Source of the DNA: DATFDN01 sp963767645
GTDB lineage: Bacteria; Pseudomonadota; Alphaproteobacteria; Acetobacterales; Acetobacteraceae
Assembly: GCA_963767645.1 (NCBI GenBank)
Contig: CAVYEW010000018.1
Coordinates: 565,036 to 629,035 of the forward strand
Reading direction: 5' to 3'
DNA: 64,000 nucleotides
The translations under genes were made by a program, and so were the position numbers. Positions 56,602 through 64,000 of this stretch are shown here, piece after piece. Every line of letters starts with the position of its first letter. Position 1 is the first letter of the stretch. The notes under the pieces were generated by a model that saw only the letters and a list, made by a program, of their open reading frames with translations, ran no database searches and had not been told where the DNA came from.

Positions 56602-58624
56602 ATGAGTAAGAACTGGGCCATCTGCATCGGCATCGACCGGTACGACAATCTGCAATCCCTGCGATATGCGAAACACGACGCGGAGGCGCTGCGCGACTTT
56701 TTCGAAAAGCAGGCCAATTTCGAGAAGGTGTACTTCTTCGCCGACGATGCGCCGCCGATCCAGACCGATTTTGGCGAGCCGCTGCGTTCGATGCCCAGCG
56801 GCGGCACGTTGCGCCGGTTCCTGCGCATCAGGTTCGAGCAGAAGTTTCTGAAGCCGAGCGACAATCTCTGGTTCTTCTTTGCCGGTCACGGCAGGCGCGA
56901 GCGAGACCGCGATTACCTTATGCCGATCGATGCCGACCCCGGCAACGTCGAAGAGACGGCCATCCCGGTCAGCTACGTTACCGAACGGCTGCGACGGTGC
57001 GGTGCGGAAAATGTGCTCCTGCTGTTGGATGCCTGCCGGAACGAGGGCGCGCGTGACGGGCAGGGCGTCGGCGCCGAACGCCAGCCGGGCATCGTGACGC
57101 TATCCTCCTGCAGCCCCAACGAGCGTTCATATGAGATAGAGGAACTGCAGCATGGCGCCTTCACCTATTCGCTGCTTGAAGGCTTGCGGCTGCAAGGCGA
57201 GACAAACTGCGCCACGGTCGAGCGCCTGGATCACCATGTGCGGTTCCGGGTGCCGGATCTATGCACCAAACATCGCAAGCCGCGGCAAACGCCATACACC
57301 CATGCCGAGCCGATCGAGAAGCGGCATCTGATCCTGCTGCCCAAGCTCGCGAGCCTGTCGGACCTCCACCCGATCAAGCTCGACGCCCTTCAGGCGGAGA
57401 CGAATGGCGATCTCGAGACCGCCGAGCAGCTGTGGTGGCGGGTCATCGCCGTCTCGCCGGTCGATCCGCAGGCACACGAAGCCATCAAGCGGATCGCGCT
57501 CAAGCAGTCCGCCTCGCCCACTACTGCGGTCGATGCTTCCGCGGCGCCGGCCGGCCGGGCAGGCGGGCCGACCTGGCGGATTTCGGCCCCGCCAATCAGG
57601 CTGACGCGGCGGCGGGTGTTGGAAATGGCGGGGCTCGCCGCGGCGGCGACCGGAGCCATCGCAGCGGTGCCGTCCATACGCAGGCTCGTGTCCAAACCAG
57701 CGCTGAGAACGAAATCGTTCGACGTGGTTACGGTCGATCGAAAGGGAGTGCGCAACCCGCCGGAAAAGTACACTGCCGCAAGCTTCAGCGAAACGCTCGG
57801 TCCCGGCGGCGGAATTGAGATGGTTTCAATCCCGCCTGGCAGTTTCACGATGGGCTCGCCGATCGATGAACCGGAAAGGCTGCCCGACGAGGGGCCGCAG
57901 CACCACGTCACACTCGCTCCGTTCTTTATGAGTGCGGCACCCATCACTCAGGCGCAGTGGGCCGCCGTGGTCATGGCCCACCCTGACCCAATCGGCCGAA
58001 ACCTCAATCCGAACCCGTCCTTTTTCAGGGGGATCGATCTTCCGGTCGAGAGCATCACCTGGAACCAGGCAACGGAATTGTGCCTGCGCCTCGCCGCGAT
58101 CAGCGGACGCTCCTATCGACTGCCGAGCGAAGCCGAGTGGGAATATGCCTGCCGCGCCGGCACCACGGGTCCGTTTCATTTCGGTCCAACGATCGGTCCC
58201 GAGCTGGCGAACTACTGCGGAACCGGCGGTGCCGTATGCGGCGACAGCGATGGGCGGAGCATCGCCTCCGATATCTACAATGACGTGAAGTACGAGGTCC
58301 GGCGCTTACGATCAGGGACCGGTCGGGATTTGCCGCGGAACGACGACGTCGGCCGGGACATTTCCGCCCAATCGGTTTGGCCTCTATGACATGCATGGCA
58401 ATGTCTGGGAATATTGTCTCGACGTGGAGAGAGACAGTTACGCGGATGTGCCGCTCGACGGCAGTGCCAATCTCGCCGGGCCTCCGGACAGCCAGAGAGC
58501 ATTGCGCGGCGGATCGTGGTCGCACAACCCGGCGATCTGCCGCTCGGCTTACCGCGACTTCATGCCCCCGGACTCGCCCGGGTGGCAGGGCCGCATCGGG
58601 ATGAGGGTCGTTTGCACGATCTGA
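56602..58624 (+). pseudogene. Caspase-like protease fused to a formylglycine-generating-enzyme-like domain, frameshifted near the end
   Basis: A roughly 673-residue fusion once corrected. Residues 1-235: caspase-like (C14) domain, SKNWAICIGIDRYDNLQSLRYA, catalytic His in FFFAGHGRRERDRDY and Cys in LLLDACRNEGAR. A linker of about 100 residues follows, then an RRRVLEMAGLAAAATGAIAAV segment that could be a membrane anchor or Tat-like signal, then an FGE/SUMF1-fold domain: MVSIPPGSFTMGSP, SYRLPSEAEWEYACRAGT, GLYDMHGNVWEY, ALRGGSWSHNP, RIGMRVVCTI. The frame shifts near 58294-58304; removing one C from GTCCGGC gives VKYEVGAYDQGPVG and rejoins it. Only one of the two FGE copper cysteines is present (AICRSAYR), so it may be a binding rather than oxidising domain. 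Confidence 0.85.
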
Positions 58625-58641
58625 AACAAGGAGCGCGACAC

Positions 58642-59022
58642 ATGGCAGATAAGCAGGCGGGACTCTGGTTTGTGACGGATGTTGAAACCAGTGAAACGGT
58701 AGAGGTCGTGGAGGGCGGTCGCGGCTCCGAAGATGTCGGCGGCGGTTTTGGGTCGAGCGCCGTGCAGGCGGTTCGCAAGAGCCTGACGCAGCGGGTGCAG
58801 ATCAGCGCCGACGAGCTGAAGCAGCAGATCGGCAACCTCATCGGCGTCGTCGGCGAGGTTTTCGATCAGTCGCATAAACAAACCGCGCTGTCCTTGGAGC
58901 AGGTCGAGTTGTCGATCGAAGTCAGCTCGGAAGGGCAGGTCAGCATACTCGGCAGCGGGGGCAAGCTCGAAGGCAAAGGCGGCATCAAACTCTGCTTCAA
59001 GCGCAAGCCGGTGCAAGCCTGA
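58642..59022 (+). CDS. Small peptidase-associated (Pepco/CU044_2847-like) protein
   Basis: A 126-residue cytoplasmic protein starting MADKQAGLWFVTDVETSETVEV, with an AAGGAG ribosome-binding site 18 bases after the caspase-FGE gene. A low-complexity Gly/Ser stretch (GGGRGSEDVGGGFGSS) is followed by VQISADELKQQIGNLIGVVGEVFDQ and a beta-rich end, LEQVELSIEVSSEGQVSILGSGG...GGIKLCFKR. This is the pattern of small partner proteins that co-occur with trypsin-like or caspase-like peptidases in bacterial conflict loci (recalled, not searched). Probably a regulator or adaptor of the upstream protease. Confidence 0.72.
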   Translation: MADKQAGLWFVTDVETSETVEVVEGGRGSEDVGGGFGSSAVQAVRKSLTQRVQISADELKQQIGNLIGVVGEVFDQSHKQTALSLEQVELSIEVSSEGQVSILGSGGKLEGKGGIKLCFKRKPVQA

Positions 59023-59073
59023 CCGAGTCTCCGCCGGTGCTGCGGCCAGTCTGTGCGATTGGGATTTCCCAGA

Positions 59074-59763
59074 CTAGAAGCGAGGGTCCGCCCCGAACAC
59101 TTCCCCCCATGCCCCGCGCAGCGCCAGGTCAGCCTCTTCCATGCTGATCGGGATGCCCAGCGCGTGCAGGCTGGTCACGCCGTGCGCGCGGATGCCGCAG
59201 GGCACGATGCCGGCGAAATGCGACAGGTCGGGATCGACGTTCAGCGCCACGCCGTGCCAGCTCACCCAGCGCGTGACGCGCACGCCGATCGCGGCGATCT
59301 TCGCCTCGGTCCCCGAAGCGCGGTCGGCGACCCAGATGCCGATCCGGTCGGCGCGGCGTTCGCCTCGAACATTGAAGCGGTCCAGGGCGCGGATCAGCCA
59401 CTCCTCCAGCCCATGGACGAAGCAGCGCACGTCGCGCGCCTTCACGCTGCCATGCGGGCGGGTCAGATCGAGCATCACGTAGGCGGTGCGCTGCCCCGGC
59501 CCGTGATAGGTCCACTGGCCGCCGCGCCCGGCCTCGAAGGTCGGGAAGCGGCCGGGTTGGGCCAGGTCCTCGCGTTTCGCGGACGTCCCGGCCGTGTACA
59601 GCGGCGGGTGCTCGACCAGCCACACCAGCTCCGACGCAGTGCCGTCGCGGATCGCCGCGACCCGCGCCTCCATCACCTGCTTCGCCTCCGGATAGGGGGT
59701 CAGCCCGTGCTCGATCCGCCACTCCGGGGCGCCCCCCGGAGCGATTGAATCCGGTCCGGTCAT
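59074..59763 (-). CDS. lipB: Octanoyl-[acyl carrier protein]:protein N-octanoyltransferase
   Basis: Transfers octanoate from ACP to lipoyl domains, including GcvH. The 229-residue protein has LVEHPPLYTAGTSAKREDL, GGQWTYHGPGQRTAYVMLDL, the catalytic Lys in AKIAAIGVRVTRWVSWHGVALNV and the catalytic Cys in FAGIVPCGIRAHGVTSL. Its product is needed for the glycine cleavage and 2-oxo acid dehydrogenase complexes. Confidence 0.97.
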   Translation of the reverse strand: MTGPDSIAPGGAPEWRIEHGLTPYPEAKQVMEARVAAIRDGTASELVWLVEHPPLYTAGTSAKREDLAQPGRFPTFEAGRGGQWTYHGPGQRTAYVMLDLTRPHGSVKARDVRCFVHGLEEWLIRALDRFNVRGERRADRIGIWVADRASGTEAKIAAIGVRVTRWVSWHGVALNVDPDLSHFAGIVPCGIRAHGVTSLHALGIPISMEEADLALRGAWGEVFGADPRF

Positions 59764-59789
59764 CGGCTATAGCCCCCGCGCGCCCCGAT

Positions 59790-59875
59790 GCGGTCGTGGC
59801 GGAACGGTAGACGCGCCAGCTTGAGGTGCTGGTCCGGGAAACCGGGTGGAAGTTCGAGTCTTCTCGACCGCACCA
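59790..59875 (+). tRNA. tRNA-Leu (anticodon GAG)
   Basis: Acceptor GCGGTCG at 59790-59796 pairs with CGACCGC at 59865-59871; discriminator A and encoded CCA follow to 59875. The anticodon arm is CCAGC-TTGAGGT-GCTGG, giving anticodon GAG. A long variable arm (GGTCCGGGAAACCGGG region) marks a class II tRNA and the T loop is GTTCGAGTC. Length 86 bases is right for leucine. Confidence 0.95.
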
Positions 59876-59887
59876 GGCGACATCAGC

Positions 59888-60130
59888 TCACGGCTCATCG
59901 GCCTTGCGCTCGCGGATCAGCTCGTCAACCAGGCTGTCGCCTGCCGGCATGTATCGTCTCACCAAGGCTTGCGCCCGTGCCACCGTCGCCTTCAGCGAGC
60001 GGACGCGCAGCTCGCCGTCGCCGGCCTCGATCACCACGCTGTCGCCCGTCCGAAGGCCGAGTTGACGCAGGAGATCAGCCGGGATGACAAGCCTTCCGCC
60101 CTCCGCGATCTTGCCCCGTTGCGACGCCAT
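59888..60130 (-). CDS. AbrB/SpoVT-type DNA-binding protein (antitoxin-like)
   Basis: An 80-residue swapped-hairpin AbrB-fold protein: KIAEGGRLVIPADLLRQLGLRTGDSVVIEAGDGELRVRS, followed by a helical tail (ARAQALVRRYMPAGDSLVDELIRERKADEP), which in antitoxins wraps the toxin. No PIN or other toxin gene is adjacent on either side (tRNA-Leu downstream, maeB divergent), so it appears to be an orphan. The start at MASQRGK is chosen at the fold boundary; the frame is open upstream. Confidence 0.85.
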   Translation of the reverse strand: MASQRGKIAEGGRLVIPADLLRQLGLRTGDSVVIEAGDGELRVRSLKATVARAQALVRRYMPAGDSLVDELIRERKADEP

Positions 60131-60221
60131 AGAGACCCCCGCATTTGCCCTCTTACGGACATAGGCCACAATAGCCGGGTGCGCCAATTCCGTCGGATCA
60201 GGCACGCGACAAGGACCAGCC

Positions 60222-62492
60222 ATGGACGAAGACTCCCGCAAGGCGGCGCTCGACTATCACCGGCTGCCGCGGCCGGGGAAGCTCGCGGTGCAACCGACCA
60301 AGCGGATGGCGACCCAGCGCGACCTCGCGCTGGCCTATTCTCCCGGCGTCGCCGCCGCCTGCGAGGCGATCAAGGCCGATCCGAACGCCGCCTATGACTA
60401 CACGGTGCGCGGCAATCTCGTGGGCGTGATCTCCAACGGGACGGCGGTGCTGGGTCTGGGCAATATCGGTGCGCTGGCGGGCAAGCCGGTGATGGAGGGC
60501 AAGGCCGTCCTGTTCAAGAAGTTCGCCGGCATCGATGTGTTCGACATCGAGGTCGATGCCGCCGATCCCAAGCGGTTCTGCGACGTGGTGGCGGCACTGG
60601 AGCCTACCTTCGGCGCGGTGAACCTGGAGGACATCAAGGCCCCCGAGTGCTTCGCGATCGAGGCGGAGCTGCGGACGCGGATGCGGATTCCGGTGTTTCA
60701 CGACGACCAGCACGGCACGGCGATCACTGTCGCGGCAGCCGTCCGCAACGGGCTGCTTCTGCAGCACAAGCGGCTGGAGGAGGTGCGTCTCGTCACCTCC
60801 GGCGCCGGCGCCGCCGCGCTCGCCTGCGTCGATCTGCTGGTCTCCATGGGCCTGCGACCCGAGAACGTCACCCTGACCGACATCCAGGGCGTGGTGCGCG
60901 CGGACCGCCCCGGAATGCTGCCCAACATGGCCCGCTATGCGCGAGAAACCGAGGCCGGCACGCTGGCCGAGGCGCTGCCCGGTGCGGACGTGTTCCTCGG
61001 CCTGTCGGCGCCCCGCGTGCTGCATCCCGAATGGCTGGACCGGCTGGCGCCCCGCCCGCTGATCCTGGCGCTCGCCAATCCCGACCCCGAGATCCTGCCA
61101 GAGCTGGCGCAGCGCGTACGGCCCGATGCAATCATCGCCACCGGACGCACCGACTACCCGAACCAGGTGAACAACGTCCTGTGCTTTCCATTCATCTTCC
61201 GCGGCGCGCTCGATGTCTCGGCGAGCGAGATCAACGAGGAGATGAAGATCGCCGCCGTCGAGGCGATCGCGGCGCTGGCGCGGATGGAGGCGAGCGAGGT
61301 GGTCGCGGCTGCCTATGGCGGCGCCGCGCCGGTGTTCGGTCCCGACTACATCATCCCAAAACCCTTCGATCCGCGCCTGATCCTGGAGATCGCTCCGGCA
61401 GTGGCCCGCGCCGCCATGCAATCGGGCGTCGCCCGCCGGCAGATCGCGGATTTCGATGCCTACCGGCGCGAGCTGGAGGGCTTCGTGTTCCGCTCCGGCC
61501 AGCTCATGCGCCCGGTGTTCGAGGTGGCGCGAACCCAGCACCACCGCATCGTTTACGGCGAGGGCACCGACGAGCGCGTGCTGCGCGCCGCGCAGACCCT
61601 GGTCGATGACGACATCGCCCAGCCGATCCTGCTCGGCTCCCGCGCCGCGATCGAGGCCAAGGCGCGGGAGATGGGATTGCGCATCGACCTCCACGGCGCC
61701 GTGCGCGTACTCGATCCGGAACAGGACCACGAGGTGTTCGGACCGCTGCTGCCCGAGTACCAGCGCCTGGCGGGGCGGCGCGGCGTGCCCATGGAGATCG
61801 CCAAGCGCGCGCTCACCTCCCGAATGTCGGTTGCCGCGGCCATGCTGCTGCATGGCGGGCTCGCCGACGCGGCGATCTGCGGCGGTGTGGGGAACTGGTG
61901 GCGGCAGGTGCAATACGTCCTGCCGATCATCCCGCGCCGGCCGGATACGAGCCGGGTCTATGCGCTCGAATGCCTGATCCTGCAGACCGGGACGCTGTTC
62001 ATCTGCGATACGCAGATGGTGGTCGATCCGACGCCCGAGCAGATCGCCGAGATGACGGTGCTCGCCGCCGAGGCCGTCGCCGGCTTCGGCATCACCCCGA
62101 AAGTCGCGCTGCTGTCGCATTCCAATTTCGGTGCGAGCGATTCGGACAGCGCGCGGAAGATGCGGCTTGCGCTGGGACTGGTGCGCCAGCGCGCGCCGAG
62201 CCTGGAGGTAGACGGCGAGATGAGCGCCGAGAGTGCGCTGATCGCCGCGATCCGCGAGCGCGCGATACCCGACAGCCGGCTGAGCGGGGCGGCAAATCTA
62301 TTGGTGATGCCGACGCTCGATGCGGCGAACATCGCCTACACGCTGCTGAAGGCGGCCGCGGACGGGCTTTCCGTCGGGCCGATGTTGCTTGGCATGAGCA
62401 AGCCGATCCATGTCCTGAGCCGCAGCGTGACTGCGCGGGGCATCGTCAATCTGAGTGCCTTCGCGGCGCGCGAGGCGGCGGAGAATGGCTAG
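60222..62492 (+). CDS. maeB: NADP-dependent malic enzyme with phosphotransacetylase-like C-terminal domain
   Basis: Oxidatively decarboxylates malate to pyruvate. The 756-residue protein has the malic enzyme part (residues 1-430: LALAYSPGVAAACEAI, VLGLGNIGALAGKPVMEGKAVLFK, FDIEVDA, VFHDDQHGTAITVAAA, LVTSGAGAAALACVDLL, ANPDPEILPE) and a C-terminal phosphate acetyltransferase-like domain (from about 440: RIVYGEGTDERVLRAAQTLVDD, VAAAMLLHGGLADAAICG), which binds acetyl-CoA as a regulator. This is the usual long MaeB form. It is followed three bases later by cfa. Confidence 0.96.
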   Translation: MDEDSRKAALDYHRLPRPGKLAVQPTKRMATQRDLALAYSPGVAAACEAIKADPNAAYDYTVRGNLVGVISNGTAVLGLGNIGALAGKPVMEGKAVLFKKFAGIDVFDIEVDAADPKRFCDVVAALEPTFGAVNLEDIKAPECFAIEAELRTRMRIPVFHDDQHGTAITVAAAVRNGLLLQHKRLEEVRLVTSGAGAAALACVDLLVSMGLRPENVTLTDIQGVVRADRPGMLPNMARYARETEAGTLAEALPGADVFLGLSAPRVLHPEWLDRLAPRPLILALANPDPEILPELAQRVRPDAIIATGRTDYPNQVNNVLCFPFIFRGALDVSASEINEEMKIAAVEAIAALARMEASEVVAAAYGGAAPVFGPDYIIPKPFDPRLILEIAPAVARAAMQSGVARRQIADFDAYRRELEGFVFRSGQLMRPVFEVARTQHHRIVYGEGTDERVLRAAQTLVDDDIAQPILLGSRAAIEAKAREMGLRIDLHGAVRVLDPEQDHEVFGPLLPEYQRLAGRRGVPMEIAKRALTSRMSVAAAMLLHGGLADAAICGGVGNWWRQVQYVLPIIPRRPDTSRVYALECLILQTGTLFICDTQMVVDPTPEQIAEMTVLAAEAVAGFGITPKVALLSHSNFGASDSDSARKMRLALGLVRQRAPSLEVDGEMSAESALIAAIRERAIPDSRLSGAANLLVMPTLDAANIAYTLLKAAADGLSVGPMLLGMSKPIHVLSRSVTARGIVNLSAFAAREAAENG

Positions 62493-62495
62493 TCG

Positions 62496-63743
62496 ATGAA
62501 AACGGCAACCCCGCTGCGGCTGCTCTCGAGCCTGCTCACCCGGTTCGTGCGGAACGGCACGATGCGCCTGATCGACGCCGATGGCGGGGTCCATGTCTTC
62601 GGCGACGCGGCTCGTGGGCCGGTGGTGACGGTCCGCCTGCATGACCGCGGCCTCTACACGAAGCTTGCCCTCAATCCGGAGCTGTACGCCGGCGAGGCAT
62701 ACGCCGACGGAACCCTCACCTTCGAGGACGGGTCGAATGTGGGCGACCTGATGCATCTCTTCTCGCTCAACCGGGGCGGCCTGGCCTCGCCCGCGTCGCA
62801 GCGCCTGCTGCGCCGGGTTTGGCGCGGCGTGAAGCGGTGGCACCAGGCGAACCCGATCGGCGTCGCCGCTTCCAACGCGCGCCATCACTATGACGTTCCG
62901 ACCGACATCTACCGCCTGTTCCTCGACGAAGGTCTGAACTATTCCTGCGCCTTCTTCGAGGACCCGGAGCACGACAGCCTGGAGACGGCGCAGCAAACTA
63001 AGCTGCGCCGCGCCACCGCGAAGCTGCGCTTGCGGCCCGGCATGACGGTGGCGGAGATCGGCTCGGGCTGGGGCTCGTTCGCCATCCACATAGCCGCCAC
63101 CACCGGCGCCCGCGTCGTGGCGATCAACGTCTCCCCCGAACAGATCCGCATCGCCCAGGAACGGGCGCGCGCCGCGGGCGTCGGTGATCGCGTCGAGTTC
63201 CGGGAGCTGGACTACCGAGCGCTGACCGGCCGGTTCGACCGCGTAGTCTCCGTCGGCATGATGGAGCATGTCGGGATCGGCAATTTCGATGCCTATTTCG
63301 GCAAGGTCCGCGATCTGCTGACCGATGACGGCTTCGCCTTCATCCACTGCATCGGCCGCATGGCCCCGCCGAGCGCTACCGGACCGTTCATCCGCAAGCA
63401 CATCTTTCCCGGCGCCTACGTTCCCTCGCTGTCCGAGGTGTTCGCCGCAACCGAGCGCACCGGGCTTTGGGTCGCCGACATGGAGGTGCTGCGGCTGCAC
63501 TACTACTACACGCTGCGCCACTGGCGGGCGCGCTTCGCCGCCAACCGCGAGCGGATCGCCGCACTCGCCGAGGAGCGGTTCTGCCGGATGTGGGAATACT
63601 ATCTCGCGGCGGTGGAGGTTGGCTTTCTCAACGGCGCCAGCATGGTGTTCCAGCTCCTGTTGTCGCGCCGGATCGACGCCGTTCCCATCGTGCGAGACAA
63701 GCTGACCGAGGAGATCAACGAGCTGGCGGGCAGCATTTCCTGA
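62496..63743 (+). CDS. cfa: Cyclopropane-fatty-acyl-phospholipid synthase
   Basis: Adds a methylene bridge to unsaturated phospholipid acyl chains using S-adenosylmethionine. The 415-residue protein has an N-terminal lipid-binding part (GPVVTVRLHDRGLYTKLALNPELYAGEAY-type), NARHHYDVPTDIYRLFLDEGLNYSCAFF, SAM motif VAEIGSGWGSFAIHIA, and catalytic VGMMEHVG plus FIRKHIFPGAYVPSLSEV. The start is three bases after the maeB stop, so co-transcription is likely. Cyclopropane lipids harden membranes against acid and stationary phase stress. Confidence 0.95.
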   Translation: MKTATPLRLLSSLLTRFVRNGTMRLIDADGGVHVFGDAARGPVVTVRLHDRGLYTKLALNPELYAGEAYADGTLTFEDGSNVGDLMHLFSLNRGGLASPASQRLLRRVWRGVKRWHQANPIGVAASNARHHYDVPTDIYRLFLDEGLNYSCAFFEDPEHDSLETAQQTKLRRATAKLRLRPGMTVAEIGSGWGSFAIHIAATTGARVVAINVSPEQIRIAQERARAAGVGDRVEFRELDYRALTGRFDRVVSVGMMEHVGIGNFDAYFGKVRDLLTDDGFAFIHCIGRMAPPSATGPFIRKHIFPGAYVPSLSEVFAATERTGLWVADMEVLRLHYYYTLRHWRARFAANRERIAALAEERFCRMWEYYLAAVEVGFLNGASMVFQLLLSRRIDAVPIVRDKLTEEINELAGSIS

Positions 63744-63750
63744 CACCCAG

Positions 63751-63786
63751 GGGAAGGGCCAGCCCTTGCGGACTGGCCCCGTTCCC
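63751..63786 (+). terminator. Hairpin after cfa
   Basis: GGGAAGGGCCAG at 63751-63762 pairs with CTGGCCC (63773-63779) and TTCCC (63782-63786) with a two-base bulge. It lies eight bases after the cfa stop. There is no T-run, so Rho-independent termination is not certain. Confidence 0.5.
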
Positions 63787-63798
63787 TACCGCCGACGT

Positions 63799-63882
63799 AT
63801 GATGACCTTGACCTTTACGGTCACGATCTGCATGATCGGCAGCAGGAGCCAGCCATGGTGCAACATGGATGTCCTCCGCTGA
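63799..63882 (+). other. Possible 27-codon leader peptide before a terminator
   Basis: A short open frame, MMTLTFTVTICMIGSRSQPW then seven more residues, stops exactly where the terminator stem begins (stop codon 63880-63882). No good ribosome-binding site is visible, so it may be chance. The gene it would control lies beyond the window. Confidence 0.25.
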
Positions 63883-63922
63883 GCGGCGGCCCGGGCCTAT
63901 TCCCGGCCGCCGCTGTCTTTTT
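63882..63922 (+). terminator. Strong Rho-independent terminator
   Basis: AGCGGCGGCC(C)GGG at 63882-63895 pairs with CCCGGCCGCCGCT at 63902-63914 around a short CCTATT loop, with a T-run (TCTTTTT) at 63916-63922. This is the most convincing intrinsic terminator in the window. The remaining 78 bases to the right edge hold nothing I recognise. Confidence 0.8.
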
Positions 63923-64000
63923 ACTCCCAAACAGTGTCGTATTCAAAACGAAAGCCGGTTATCGCCTTGGCTAGGCTGAGGGGTGGCCGGCCGGTCCGGA

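Noticed and set aside
59790..59875. tRNA-Leu as an integration site for a mobile island
   Set aside because: No integrase, no direct repeat of the tRNA 3' end and no compositional change were seen nearby.
60198..62120. A 640-codon minus-strand open frame
   Set aside because: Antisense shadow of maeB; His/Arg/Asp-rich composition with no motif.
63823..63863. Short Cys-rich frame on the minus strand (MLHHGSCCRSCRS)
   Set aside because: It has no downstream minus-strand gene; what follows is the antisense of cfa.

Overview
This is a high-GC (roughly two-thirds G+C by eye), gene-dense bacterial chromosome segment. Several features point to an alphaproteobacterium, most likely in the Rhodospirillales/Acetobacteraceae: a trpG-trpD-trpC-moaC-moeA-lexA gene string, a lexA promoter carrying a direct-repeat GTTC-N7-GTTC box instead of the enterobacterial palindrome, an RNase E with a long acidic insertion in its S1 region, an ispH-thrB-rnhA string, and an alphaproteobacterial REP-type intergenic repeat. 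The assignment rests on gene order and protein similarity recalled from knowledge, not on a search.

Layout. 1-6.1 kb (minus strand): the end of a phosphate regulon (pstB, partial phoU), an HpcH/HpaI-type aldolase, a phytanoyl-CoA dioxygenase-like gene and rne. 6.6-7.7 kb: a Tat-type N-acetylmuramoyl-L-alanine amidase and a small conserved protein. 7.9-11.3 kb: a secreted phosphoesterase gene split by a complete IS701-type insertion sequence with a 4-bp CTAG target duplication. 11.4-19.9 kb: agmatinase-type ureohydrolase, a frameshifted SLC13 permease, a hybrid histidine kinase/response regulator operon, a CBS protein and a DEAD-box helicase. 20-27.1 kb: a secreted glycosidase-like/beta-roll protein, small membrane proteins, then lexA-moeA-moaC-trpCDG. 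27.2-32.5 kb: a cation/proton antiporter, a CBS protein and livGFHM. 32.5-38.4 kb: a cupin, a CcdA/thioredoxin pair, a solitary lower-GC nuclease-like gene, and rnhA-thrB-ispH. 38.4-42.4 kb: ABM monooxygenase-like, DUF1127 and divergent ArsR genes around a palindrome, a frameshifted bestrophin-like gene and a GDSL hydrolase.

42.4-47.1 kb: a tandem glycine riboswitch leads into gcvT-gcvH-gcvP, so glycine turns on its own cleavage; gcvP carries a one-base frameshift in an A-run. 47.2-50.8 kb: a complete sugar ABC importer (binding protein, double ATPase, permease). 50.8-54.7 kb: threonine aldolase, an NTF2-like gene (frameshifted), an enoyl-CoA hydratase and a split ThDP decarboxylase. 54.7-59 kb: a membrane-anchored HtrA-type protease, a Met/Gly-repeat secreted protein and a caspase-like/formylglycine-generating-enzyme-like fusion followed by a small peptidase-associated partner. 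This pair is the best candidate for a little-described conflict or signalling system. 59-64 kb: lipB, tRNA-Leu(GAG), an AbrB-type protein, maeB, cfa, and a possible leader-peptide/terminator at the right edge.

Five otherwise well-preserved genes each need exactly one single-base correction to be read through, and a sixth small repeat gene needs two. This is either real gene decay or, more likely, indel error in the assembly; the affected genes are marked as pseudogenes with that caveat. Function calls are from protein sequence recognition by eye.
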